Positions 1-6,498 of a DNA stretch of 19,292 nucleotides are shown one piece after another. The notes below the pieces were generated by a model, which was given only the letters and a program-made list of their open reading frames with translations, was not told the origin of the DNA and ran no database searches. Source of the stretch: JAVBKB01 sp031554275 (GTDB taxonomy: Bacteria; Bacillota; Bacilli; JARBTR01). Position 1 is the stretch's first letter, and each line of letters begins with the position of its first letter. Both the position numbers and the translations under genes were made by a program. Location: assembly GCA_031554275.1 (NCBI GenBank), contig JAVBKB010000097.1, positions 1-19,292 on the forward strand, in the 5' to 3' direction.

Positions 1-726
1 AAGTGGTTTCGCGGTGAATATGCGACGAAGACGGATGCGAAGAATGATTTGGGCGTTCGCGTGATTATTAATGATGAAAATTGGTATGAGTATATCAAAA
101 TATTTGCGTCGTTTCTCGTAAAAGCTGGTTACAAGGGGCTACTGGTGCTGATTGATGAACTGGTTAATATCTACAAAATACCGCATGCAGTGACGAGGCA
201 GTATAATTATGAGAAAATCTTGACGATGTACAACGATACGTTGCAAGGAAAAGCGAAGCATTTAGGGATTATTATGGGTGGAACACCCCAGTGTATCGAG
301 GATACTCAAAAGGGTGTGTTTAGCTATGATGCGCTTAGATCACGGCTTACTGAGGGTCGGTTTGCTTCGGAAAATACACGTGATATGTTGGCGCCGATTA
401 TTAGGTTGGCACCGCTTTCGCACGAGGAATTGTATATTTTGATTGAGAAATTGACGGCAATACATGCCGGTTTGTTTAGCTATCAAACAGCGATTACGTC
501 TGAAGATTTGATTCAGTTTATCAAGATTGAGTTTTCACGAGTTGGTGCAGAAACGCTGATTACGCCACGTGAAATCATTCGTGATTTTATTGAGTTGCTC
601 AATATAGTCTATCAAAATCCTGAGAAAAAAGCGGCTGATATTATGAAGGGAAATTCGTTCGTTTATTCGAAGCCGTCTTTTAATGAAGAAGCGATTCATC
701 AGTCGTTTCAGGAGTTTGAAGTCTGA
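1..726 (+). CDS. BrxD-like ATP-binding protein (DUF2791), C-terminal part, 5' end outside window
   Basis: The frame is open from base 1, reading KWFRGEYATKTDAKNDLGVR, so the gene begins upstream and about 241 residues are visible. The RGEY...LGVR.II.D..WY segment and the hydrophobic Walker B-like stretch GLLVLIDELVNIYK resemble the DUF2791 P-loop family, which includes BrxD of BREX-type phage defence. The Walker A region would lie before the window. The strand IIMGGTPQ may be a sensor-1-like element. The gene ends in a TGATG overlap with the next gene, which indicates translational coupling. A TTG at base 49 could be misread as a start, but homologous-looking sequence continues before it. Established knowledge: BrxD-type ATPases are encoded beside Lhr-like helicases in defence loci. 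The precise system here is inferred and cannot be named without the upstream genes. Confidence 0.8.
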   Translation, partial: KWFRGEYATKTDAKNDLGVRVIINDENWYEYIKIFASFLVKAGYKGLLVLIDELVNIYKIPHAVTRQYNYEKILTMYNDTLQGKAKHLGIIMGGTPQCIEDTQKGVFSYDALRSRLTEGRFASENTRDMLAPIIRLAPLSHEELYILIEKLTAIHAGLFSYQTAITSEDLIQFIKIEFSRVGAETLITPREIIRDFIELLNIVYQNPEKKAADIMKGNSFVYSKPSFNEEAIHQSFQEFEV

Positions 727-2942
727 TGAGTGCGTTTGACCGGTTAGCACCATTTATTCAGGATTTTATTTACCGAGAGGGATGGGAGCAACTCCGCGAT
801 GTCCAGGTGGCGGCGTGCAATGTGTTACTGGATACAGACGACAATTTGCTGTTGTCGTCGGGAACGGCTAGCGGGAAGACGGAAGCTGCTTTTTTGCCGA
901 TTTTGACAAAGCTGCATCAGGAGCCAGCGCAGTCCGTTGGTGTGCTGTACATTAGTCCATTGAAGGCATTGATTAACGACCAGTTCAAGCGGCTTGAACA
1001 GTTGTTGGATGAAAGCGGCATTCCTGTGACAAAATGGCATGGAGATGCGAACAGGACCGAGAAGAATCGGTTGCTGAAACATCCACGTGGGGTTGTGCAG
1101 ACGACGCCAGAGTCGCTGGAGGCAATGCTGATGCGTCGAAAGACGGATTGCATACGTTTGTTTGCTGATCTCAAGTATGTCGTTATTGATGAGGTTCATT
1201 ATTTTATGACTGGTGATCGCGGAACGCAGCTGATTTGTCTGCTGGAGAGGATGCAGCGGCTGATTGGGCGAGTTCCTGTTCGGGTTGGGCTTTCAGCGAC
1301 GCTTGGTGACTACGAAGAAGCGGAGCACTGGCTATGCGCAGGAACTGGGCGGCGATGCCGGACGCCTCTTTTCCATGGTCAAAAAAGAAGTCTCCGTTTG
1401 GCGATGAATTATTTTGCTGTTGGGTCGGATGACGAGAAAATGTTGGCGATAAGCGGTATTGATGCCGACATGCAGGGTGAGGTGATGGCTTCGGCGGTTT
1501 CACCCAAGAACGGGTTGCAGCTGTATTACCGATATTTGTATGCAGCGACTTTTAACAAGCGGTGTATTCTGTTTTCTAACTCCAAGGCAGAGGTTGAAAT
1601 GAATATCTCCACGCTAAAGCAGATGGCGGGAAAGCAGCAGTCGAATCAGGTTTATTTGGTGCATCATGGCAATATTTCTGCTGGTTTACGGGAGTTTGCA
1701 GAGGATCAGATGAAGAATGCAGGTGAACCCGTTGTCGTTGGTGCAACGGTTACACTTGAACTAGGCATTGATTTGGGTGATTTGGAAAGAATTGTACAAA
1801 CCGGGACGCCGTTTTCAGTATCTAGTTTCGTACAACGTCTGGGTCGAACTGGTCGGCGCGGTGCGCCTTCGGAAATGTGGTTTGCTTTTCGGGAGGATGT
1901 CAGCTTTACTGATGATGTATTTTACAAGTCTATTAATTGGCCGTTTTTGATGTGCATTGCCATTATCCAGTTGTATCTTGAGGAAAAATGGATTGAGCCT
2001 ATTCCGCATAATTGTTTGCCTTATGGGATTCTGTTTCATCAGACGATGAGTTTTCTGGCTGCACAAGGCGAGGTGTCGCCAGCTTTTTTGGCTGAGCAAA
2101 TGCTGACCTTGAGTCTATTTAAAGAGGTTTCTCAGGCGGATTATCGGCTGATGCTACAGTTCTTGATTAGCAATAATTTGATTGAGAAAACGGAGCGGAA
2201 TGGTCTAATTATTGGCCAAGATGCGGAAAATATGATTAATCATTTTGATTTTTTCTCTGTTTTTGAGTCGAATACGGAATTTAGTGTCAGGCAAAAGGCA
2301 GAAGAAATTGGCACTGTGCAACAGGCTTTTCCGACTGGTGAGCGGTTTTCACTTGCTGGTAAATCATGGGAAGTTATTGATGTTGACATGAAAGGCCGAA
2401 TTCTGCATGTAAAAGAGATTAGCGGAATCACATCAAACAAATGGAATAGTTACAATCAGTCGATGATTCATTCTAAGATTCTTAGAAAAATGCGTGATGT
2501 GTTGTGTCAAGATTCAATATTTAGTTATCTTGGGGAAAGTGCTGCTGAACGACTTCAAGTGATGCGCTTGACAGCACGGAAGGCGAACATCACCAGCGAG
2601 TTGGTTGTGCGAATAGATGAGTGTACGACTGCTGTTTTTCCATTTTTGGGAACGAAGGAAATGACGACTTTATCTGTTGTACTTACGAGTCTCGGTGTGG
2701 ATAATCAGATTTATTGGGATCGTAATATTCCAGTGTGTATTTTTGTGAAGGGGCGTTCTGTGGGTGCCGTTCAGGTTTTGCTGGAAACACTGCGGGCTAA
2801 AACGCTTGATACAAGTGTGCTTGTGGTTCCGGAGAAGTTGGATTTGCCTGGGAAGTTTAATCGTTACGTGCCTGCTGAACTTTTGAAGAAGCAGTTTTTG
2901 GTTGATTTTATTGACGTTGATGGGTTGCGGGTACTTCTTTGA
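726..2942 (+). CDS. DEAD/DEAH-box superfamily 2 helicase, BrxHI/Lhr-like
   Basis: A 738-residue ATP-dependent nucleic-acid helicase. Visible motifs in order are a Q-motif-like RDVQ (24-27), Walker A GTASGKT (46-52), TTPES (126-130), Walker B DEVH (155-158), SAT (190-192), HHGN (313-316), TLELGIDLGD (343-352) and the arginine-finger motif QRLGRTGRRG (370-379). The C-terminal half (about 400-738) is not a recognised catalytic domain and is much shorter than the extension in full-length Lhr. The start ATG overlaps the stop of the upstream BrxD-like gene (TGATG), so the two are almost certainly co-translated. The pairing with a DUF2791 ATPase fits the BrxD/BrxHI pairs of BREX-type defence. Substrate and partners are unknown. 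Both genes look richer in G than the rest of the window by eye, which could reflect transfer. Confidence 0.87.
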   Translation: MSAFDRLAPFIQDFIYREGWEQLRDVQVAACNVLLDTDDNLLLSSGTASGKTEAAFLPILTKLHQEPAQSVGVLYISPLKALINDQFKRLEQLLDESGIPVTKWHGDANRTEKNRLLKHPRGVVQTTPESLEAMLMRRKTDCIRLFADLKYVVIDEVHYFMTGDRGTQLICLLERMQRLIGRVPVRVGLSATLGDYEEAEHWLCAGTGRRCRTPLFHGQKRSLRLAMNYFAVGSDDEKMLAISGIDADMQGEVMASAVSPKNGLQLYYRYLYAATFNKRCILFSNSKAEVEMNISTLKQMAGKQQSNQVYLVHHGNISAGLREFAEDQMKNAGEPVVVGATVTLELGIDLGDLERIVQTGTPFSVSSFVQRLGRTGRRGAPSEMWFAFREDVSFTDDVFYKSINWPFLMCIAIIQLYLEEKWIEPIPHNCLPYGILFHQTMSFLAAQGEVSPAFLAEQMLTLSLFKEVSQADYRLMLQFLISNNLIEKTERNGLIIGQDAENMINHFDFFSVFESNTEFSVRQKAEEIGTVQQAFPTGERFSLAGKSWEVIDVDMKGRILHVKEISGITSNKWNSYNQSMIHSKILRKMRDVLCQDSIFSYLGESAAERLQVMRLTARKANITSELVVRIDECTTAVFPFLGTKEMTTLSVVLTSLGVDNQIYWDRNIPVCIFVKGRSVGAVQVLLETLRAKTLDTSVLVVPEKLDLPGKFNRYVPAELLKKQFLVDFIDVDGLRVLL

Positions 2943-2974
2943 TGTTGGAGGTAGCCTTTTTCTTAGGTGCATAA
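2942..2974 (+). other. Ten-codon ORF coupled to the helicase stop; possible remnant of a lost third gene
   Basis: The helicase TGA overlaps an ATG (TGATG), the same arrangement as at its own start. The ORF reads MLEVAFFLGA and then stops with TAA at 2972-2974. An SD-like GGAGGT lies at 2947-2952. A second short frame from GTG 2967 reads about 30 codons and contains NWLFGT, faintly like the C-terminus of IS66-type transposases. Both may be debris at the broken end of the defence operon. This is inference from two short matches. Confidence 0.25.
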
Positions 2975-3223
2975 CCAACACAATTGGCTATTTGGAACCA
3001 GAGAATCGGCGACCACAATAAACGCTTGCGTTTTAAACGAGATCAAGAACTATTCCTGAGGGTTTAGAAGAAAGATTGCTTAACTAATTGTTACTTTGAT
3101 TATGTCATTTAAAAAAGAGCAGGATAGACAAGATTATTTCTTATTTAGATGTGGATGATCTTTGAAAGATTGCCAAGAAGAAAATAAACTAAAGTAATTT
3201 TATAAAAAATTGAGGTGTTAGTT

Positions 3224-3688
3224 ATGGGAGCTTGGGGAGTTAAGTCATTAGAAAGTGATGAGGGTTTGGATTTCGAAGATGAGTTGCGCAAATTATGTGA
3301 AGGCAAAGACGTTGTAGAGCTAGGTGCTATTATCAGGGATTTAAAGGAGAACACTTGGCTTACAGATGATCCTAATGAGATTGAATTTCTTTATGACCAT
3401 GTAACAATGGGGCTTGCAGAGGAATTGATTACGTTTACAGAAGAAGGGAAATTAACCTTTGAGTTCAGTGATGACAACGATGAAGAACAACAATGGGTAG
3501 TCAGTAAGATTATCTACACTCATGCAGATCTGGATTTTTTGCTGGAGCAAATAACAGATATCGTTCAGCCAAAGGGTGAAGTACACGAGACCTACGAGCT
3601 TTGGGAGGACAGTAACAGCTTTGATGAATGGAAAGCTCATGTGCAAAGCTTGATTGAAAAGCTTACGGAATACAAGAGATTACTTTAG
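3224..3688 (+). CDS. DUF4259-like small protein
   Basis: A 154-residue acidic soluble protein with no signal peptide or membrane segment. It begins MGAWGVKSLESDEGLDF, matching the characteristic start of DUF4259 proteins (MGAWG followed by an E(N/S)D-D/E-LD motif). The molecular role of that family is not known. I chose ATG 3224 rather than GTG 3215 because GAGGTG at 3212-3217 is a ribosome binding site at the right distance from the ATG and would overlap the GTG, and because the family starts with MGAWG. The centre is strongly acidic (FSDDNDEEQQW). It is the first gene after the defence pair and is separated from it by 281 bp, so it probably has its own promoter. Whether it is functionally linked to the defence genes cannot be told. 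Confidence 0.75.
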   Translation: MGAWGVKSLESDEGLDFEDELRKLCEGKDVVELGAIIRDLKENTWLTDDPNEIEFLYDHVTMGLAEELITFTEEGKLTFEFSDDNDEEQQWVVSKIIYTHADLDFLLEQITDIVQPKGEVHETYELWEDSNSFDEWKAHVQSLIEKLTEYKRLL

Positions 3689-3761
3689 TTTTCCGAAGTC
3701 CAATGAAAACAGGCTTCTCTGTTGCTTTACCGAACCTGAGCAACCTTTTCGTCCAGAAGTT

Positions 3762-3850
3762 GTGAATTGCAAGGGAATCACTACCGTGTATTCACTGCAT
3801 GTGAAAGTTGTTCGATTCACAAGGATTCTTCACGAATTCACACTGCATGT
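3762..3850. repeat. Cluster of ATTCAC/GTGAAT hexamers upstream of rqcP
   Basis: ATTCAC occurs at 3790-3795, 3815-3820 and 3836-3841, and its inverse GTGAAT at 3762-3767. Near copies are GAATCAC (3775-3781) and TTCTTCAC (3826-3833). TTCAC-N5-GTGAA at 3791-3805 forms a palindrome. CACTGCATGT is repeated directly at 3793-3802 and 3841-3850. The cluster lies just before rqcP and could be an operator array or a decayed repeat. No protein-coding interpretation is supported. Confidence 0.5.
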
Positions 3851-3887
3851 ACTCGTTTTGAATTATATATAAAAGAGGGATAAACAA

Positions 3888-4154
3888 ATGAGATTAGATA
3901 AATTCTTGAAGGTATCGCGTTTGATTAAACGGCGAACAGTTGCTAAAGAAGTTGCAGATCAAGGTCGGATCAAAATCAATGACAAGGATGCCAAAGCTGG
4001 ATCAGAGGTGAAGGTTGGCGATATTCTCACTGTTCGATTTGGTAATCGAACAATTAAGGCTAGCGTTGACAAAATTGTCGAGACTTCCAAGAAGGAAGAT
4101 GCTGCAGAAATGTTTACAATACTTGAACAAGATGGCGTAGATGAGCTTGAATAG
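3888..4154 (+). CDS. rqcP: RqcP (YabO), S4-domain ribosome-associated quality-control factor
   Basis: An 88-residue S4 RNA-binding protein. The S4 fold is evident in RLDKFLKVSRLIKRRTVAKEV followed by GRIKINDKDAKAGSEVKVGDILTVRFG. Length and sequence match RqcP/YabO of Bacillus. That protein binds 50S-peptidyl-tRNA complexes with RqcH and promotes the C-terminal alanine tailing of stalled nascent chains. A weak SD (AAGAGGGA, 3873-3880) precedes ATG 3888. In Bacillus the gene sits with yabN, yabP, yabQ and divIC. Here none of these is adjacent: a DUF4259-like gene lies upstream and an unrelated cysteine-rich gene downstream. The function call rests on family resemblance and is firm, while the genomic setting is unusual. 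Confidence 0.92.
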   Translation: MRLDKFLKVSRLIKRRTVAKEVADQGRIKINDKDAKAGSEVKVGDILTVRFGNRTIKASVDKIVETSKKEDAAEMFTILEQDGVDELE

Positions 4155-4182
4155 AGGCTTGCTGCATAATTTTTTTAGAAAG

Positions 4183-4211
4183 TTGACTAGAACTGCCCTT
4201 ATTAGTTTAAA
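4183..4211 (+). promoter_or_regulatory. Possible sigma-A promoter before the cysteine-rich protein gene
   Basis: TTGACT (4183-4188) is followed after 17 nt by TTTAAA (4206-4211). The -35 box is good and the -10 box is only fair. It lies 70 bp before the start codon at 4282. A small inverted repeat GATTA-ggca-TAATC follows at about 4213-4226. Confidence 0.35.
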
Positions 4212-4281
4212 TGATTAGGCATAATCGCAACTGATCTGATGAACCAAAACACTTAATATGGGTACCCACAGGAGGTTAACT

Positions 4282-5385
4282 ATGGAAGAACGCAAACCGA
4301 TACCCTGTCCAGAGTGCAGCCAAGAAAAATATTTTGAGGGGCTATGCTACTGGTGCAAGACCCGCAAAGAACGTGAGCGGTATCAAGGATTGACGGATGA
4401 GCAAGTGGAAACTACCGTAACCAATATCATTTCCAAAATCGAGACAATCGACAAATGGGAAAAGGTTTATAAGGATTTCAAGGGTTTACTGGCATATCGC
4501 AATATTGATACAGCGGAAATTGCGACGGCTGCATTTGCCAAAAATATTTTCTATCCTGCAACAATTTACCGCAATGCATCGGCAGATATACGTGACAAGA
4601 TGATCGACTTGCTTTTGCAACCGGAATGTAAGGATGCGAATTATCTTCTTTTGTGTCTTGCGGCTTGCGGTGGTGATAAGGTGCGTGAGGTTTTCTTTGA
4701 ACTTGAGAAAAACCCACTGCCTTGGCGAAAGAAACTACATGTTCCCCCTTCTGTATATGCCGAGAATGGCGGTTGGTCTTTTGATGAGCAAGGCAATGAG
4801 TTCGAATTAATCTATCAGGAGTGCTATCCCCTTCAGATAAGCTCACAAACCGAAACTGACAATGCTGTTAAAGTCGGTACTGTCCGAGAAGACAGTTGCA
4901 CTATTTGCGGCTGCAGATTGGTAAATATTTTGACGATTGATGGCAATGATGATCGACTTACATTTCTAAACCTTGGCGGTAAAGTAGACATTCCTGTTTG
5001 TCCTAGCTGCGCCAGTATGTGCGAGAAAACTATTATCCGTTATACAGTTGATGGAGATAGCACAATGGAGATTATCGAACCTTTTGAAGATGAGAACTAT
5101 GTGTCCGAAGAAGATCTTAACAAGCTGGCACTAAATCTGCTGACATTATCCAAAACTAAAGAACCCGTTTATTATGCCTGTGGAGTACAGGAAACTTGTA
5201 CAATTGGTGGACATGCTGACTGGATTCAAGATTTTCAATATGAAATCTGCCCTGACTGTGGAAAGAAGATGAAGTTATTGTCCGCACTATCTTGGGACGA
5301 GCTGGTTGACAGTTGTGAGGGGACGCTCTACATTGAGCTTTGCACTGACTGCAAAGTTATCGTTGCTTTCCATCAGCAGACCTAG
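4282..5385 (+). CDS. Uncharacterised cysteine-rich (zinc-ribbon) protein
   Basis: A 367-residue soluble protein that I do not recognise. I chose ATG 4282 over ATG 4258 because a perfect AGGAGG (4270-4275) stands 6 nt before it. Three cysteine clusters suggest structural zinc sites. The N-terminal one is C9-X2-C12-X9-C22-X2-C25 (CPECS...CYWCK). A central one combines CTICGC with VCPSCASMC. The C-terminal one combines ICPDCGKK with LCTDCK. Between the first and second, about residues 40-170 look helical (NIISKIETIDKWEKVYKDF, LLLCLAACGGDKVREVF), perhaps HEAT-like. No catalytic motif is evident. It reads towards prs and is separated from it by a long hairpin. It could be a nucleic-acid or protein-binding scaffold, but that is a guess. 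Confidence 0.72.
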   Translation: MEERKPIPCPECSQEKYFEGLCYWCKTRKERERYQGLTDEQVETTVTNIISKIETIDKWEKVYKDFKGLLAYRNIDTAEIATAAFAKNIFYPATIYRNASADIRDKMIDLLLQPECKDANYLLLCLAACGGDKVREVFFELEKNPLPWRKKLHVPPSVYAENGGWSFDEQGNEFELIYQECYPLQISSQTETDNAVKVGTVREDSCTICGCRLVNILTIDGNDDRLTFLNLGGKVDIPVCPSCASMCEKTIIRYTVDGDSTMEIIEPFEDENYVSEEDLNKLALNLLTLSKTKEPVYYACGVQETCTIGGHADWIQDFQYEICPDCGKKMKLLSALSWDELVDSCEGTLYIELCTDCKVIVAFHQQT

Positions 5386-5402
5386 TCCAATTTCCCATTA
5401 TA

Positions 5403-5419
5403 ATCCTAATTGTCGTTAG
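5403..5419 (+). repeat. 17-nt repeat, copy 1
   Basis: ATCCTAATTGTCGTTAG is identical to 15492-15508 on the same strand. This copy lies in the convergent region between the cysteine-rich protein gene and prs, just before the long hairpin at 5422-5472. Confidence 0.7.
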
Positions 5420-5421
5420 TA

Positions 5422-5472
5422 AAGCGTGTTGAACAAGTCATGATGGTTTCGCAAGACTCATTTAACACGCTT
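5422..5472. terminator. Long stem-loop between convergent genes, probable bidirectional terminator
   Basis: The arm AAGCGTGTTGAACAAGTC (5422-5439) pairs with GACTCATTTAACACGCTT (5455-5472) at 15 of 18 positions around a 15-nt loop. It lies between the 3' ends of the cysteine-rich protein gene (+) and prs (-). No long T tract follows on the plus side (CTAGTTTAACTTGTTTT), so termination is likely but not classical. Confidence 0.55.
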
Positions 5473-5517
5473 CTAGTTTAACTTGTTTTGTAAAATTATT
5501 ATTGCTAAAACTCTTTC

Positions 5518-6468
5518 TTAATCAAATAAAGTGCTGACAGATTGGTGTTCATGCACACGCACGATTGCTTGTGCAATCAAACTTGCGACTGACAGCTGTA
5601 CAATTTTCGGTGAGAACTTCTCTTCTGGTAAATGAATGCTATTTGTAACGACTAATTCCTTGATCACGGAGTTGTTGATTCTTTCGATTGCAGGTCCAGA
5701 AAGCACTGGATGTGTGCAACAAGCATACACTTCAGTCGCTCCATTTTCTAATAAGGCATTTGCAGCAATGGAGATGGTTCCTGCTGTATCAATCATGTCA
5801 TCTATTAATATACAAGTTTTGCCTTCGACATAACCCACAATATTCATCACTTCTGCAACATTTGGACGAGGTCGGCGCTTATCAATTATCGCAATTGGTG
5901 CTTTCAAACGATCTGCCATTTTCCGTGCACGCGTCACACCACCATGATCTGGGGATACAATCACAATGTCTTCAAAATTCTTTTCTTTGAAATATCTAGA
6001 AAGGATTGGTTCAGCAACTAGATGATCTATCGGAATATCGAAGAAACCTTGAATTTGTGTGGCATGTAAGTCTAGCGCAATCACTCGACTAACACCAGCA
6101 ACCTCTAGAAGATTAGCAACCAATTTCGCTGTTATAGGCTCTCTAGAACGCGCCTTGCGATCCTGACGAGCATACCCATAGTATGGCATTACGACAGAAA
6201 TTGTTTTGGCTGACGCTCTTTTCAAGGCATCTACCATGATTAACAACTGCATTAAATGCTCATTGACTGGCTGACTTGTTGGTTGAATAACGAAAACATC
6301 ACAACCTCGAATACTTTCTTCGATATTGATATGACTTTCACCATCACTAAACTGTGATACAGAGCATTTCCCAAGCGGAACTCCTATTGCCTCCGCAATC
6401 TCCTGTGCCAGTTTCGGATTCGAATTTAACGAGAATATTTTCAAATGTGGATCTGCATACTTTTCCAT
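5518..6468 (-). CDS. prs: Ribose-phosphate pyrophosphokinase (PRPP synthetase)
   Basis: A 316-residue enzyme that transfers pyrophosphate from ATP to ribose 5-phosphate to give PRPP for purine, pyrimidine, histidine, tryptophan and NAD synthesis. Signature segments are the ATP-loop RQDRKARSREP (101-111), the cation-binding DLHATQIQGFFD (133-144), the flexible loop around KRRPRP (197-202) and the PRPP-binding ILIDDMIDTAGT (220-231). The length equals that of class I bacterial enzymes. ATG 6468 is the start because GGGGGGAG stands 7 nt upstream and MEKY..PHLKIFSLNSNP fits the family. An in-frame extension to 6498 would only add ten atypical residues. It follows glmU after 30 bp and is almost surely co-transcribed with it. 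Confidence 0.97.
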   Translation of the reverse strand: MEKYADPHLKIFSLNSNPKLAQEIAEAIGVPLGKCSVSQFSDGESHINIEESIRGCDVFVIQPTSQPVNEHLMQLLIMVDALKRASAKTISVVMPYYGYARQDRKARSREPITAKLVANLLEVAGVSRVIALDLHATQIQGFFDIPIDHLVAEPILSRYFKEKNFEDIVIVSPDHGGVTRARKMADRLKAPIAIIDKRRPRPNVAEVMNIVGYVEGKTCILIDDMIDTAGTISIAANALLENGATEVYACCTHPVLSGPAIERINNSVIKELVVTNSIHLPEEKFSPKIVQLSVASLIAQAIVRVHEHQSVSTLFD

Positions 6469-6498
6469 ATATTTCTCCCCCCATGAATACCTTTGCAA

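Noticed and set aside
825..1199. 124-codon open frame on the minus strand
   Set aside because: It is opposite the helicase motifs and shows no family resemblance; the helicase frame is clearly the coding one.
3215..3223. GTG 3215 as start of the DUF4259-like protein
   Set aside because: It lies inside the ribosome binding site of ATG 3224, and the family begins MGAWG.
3762..3850. Repeat cluster as a CRISPR array
   Set aside because: The repeated units are 6-10 nt long, irregularly spaced and found in both orientations, unlike CRISPR repeats, and no cas gene is near.
3654..3872. 72-codon open frame on the plus strand overlapping the end of the DUF4259-like gene
   Set aside because: No SD or motif, and it crosses the repeat-rich non-coding region before rqcP.
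6469..6498. Ten-residue N-terminal extension of Prs
   Set aside because: The start at 6498 has no SD and would overlap the SD that serves ATG 6468; the shorter form has the family's length.
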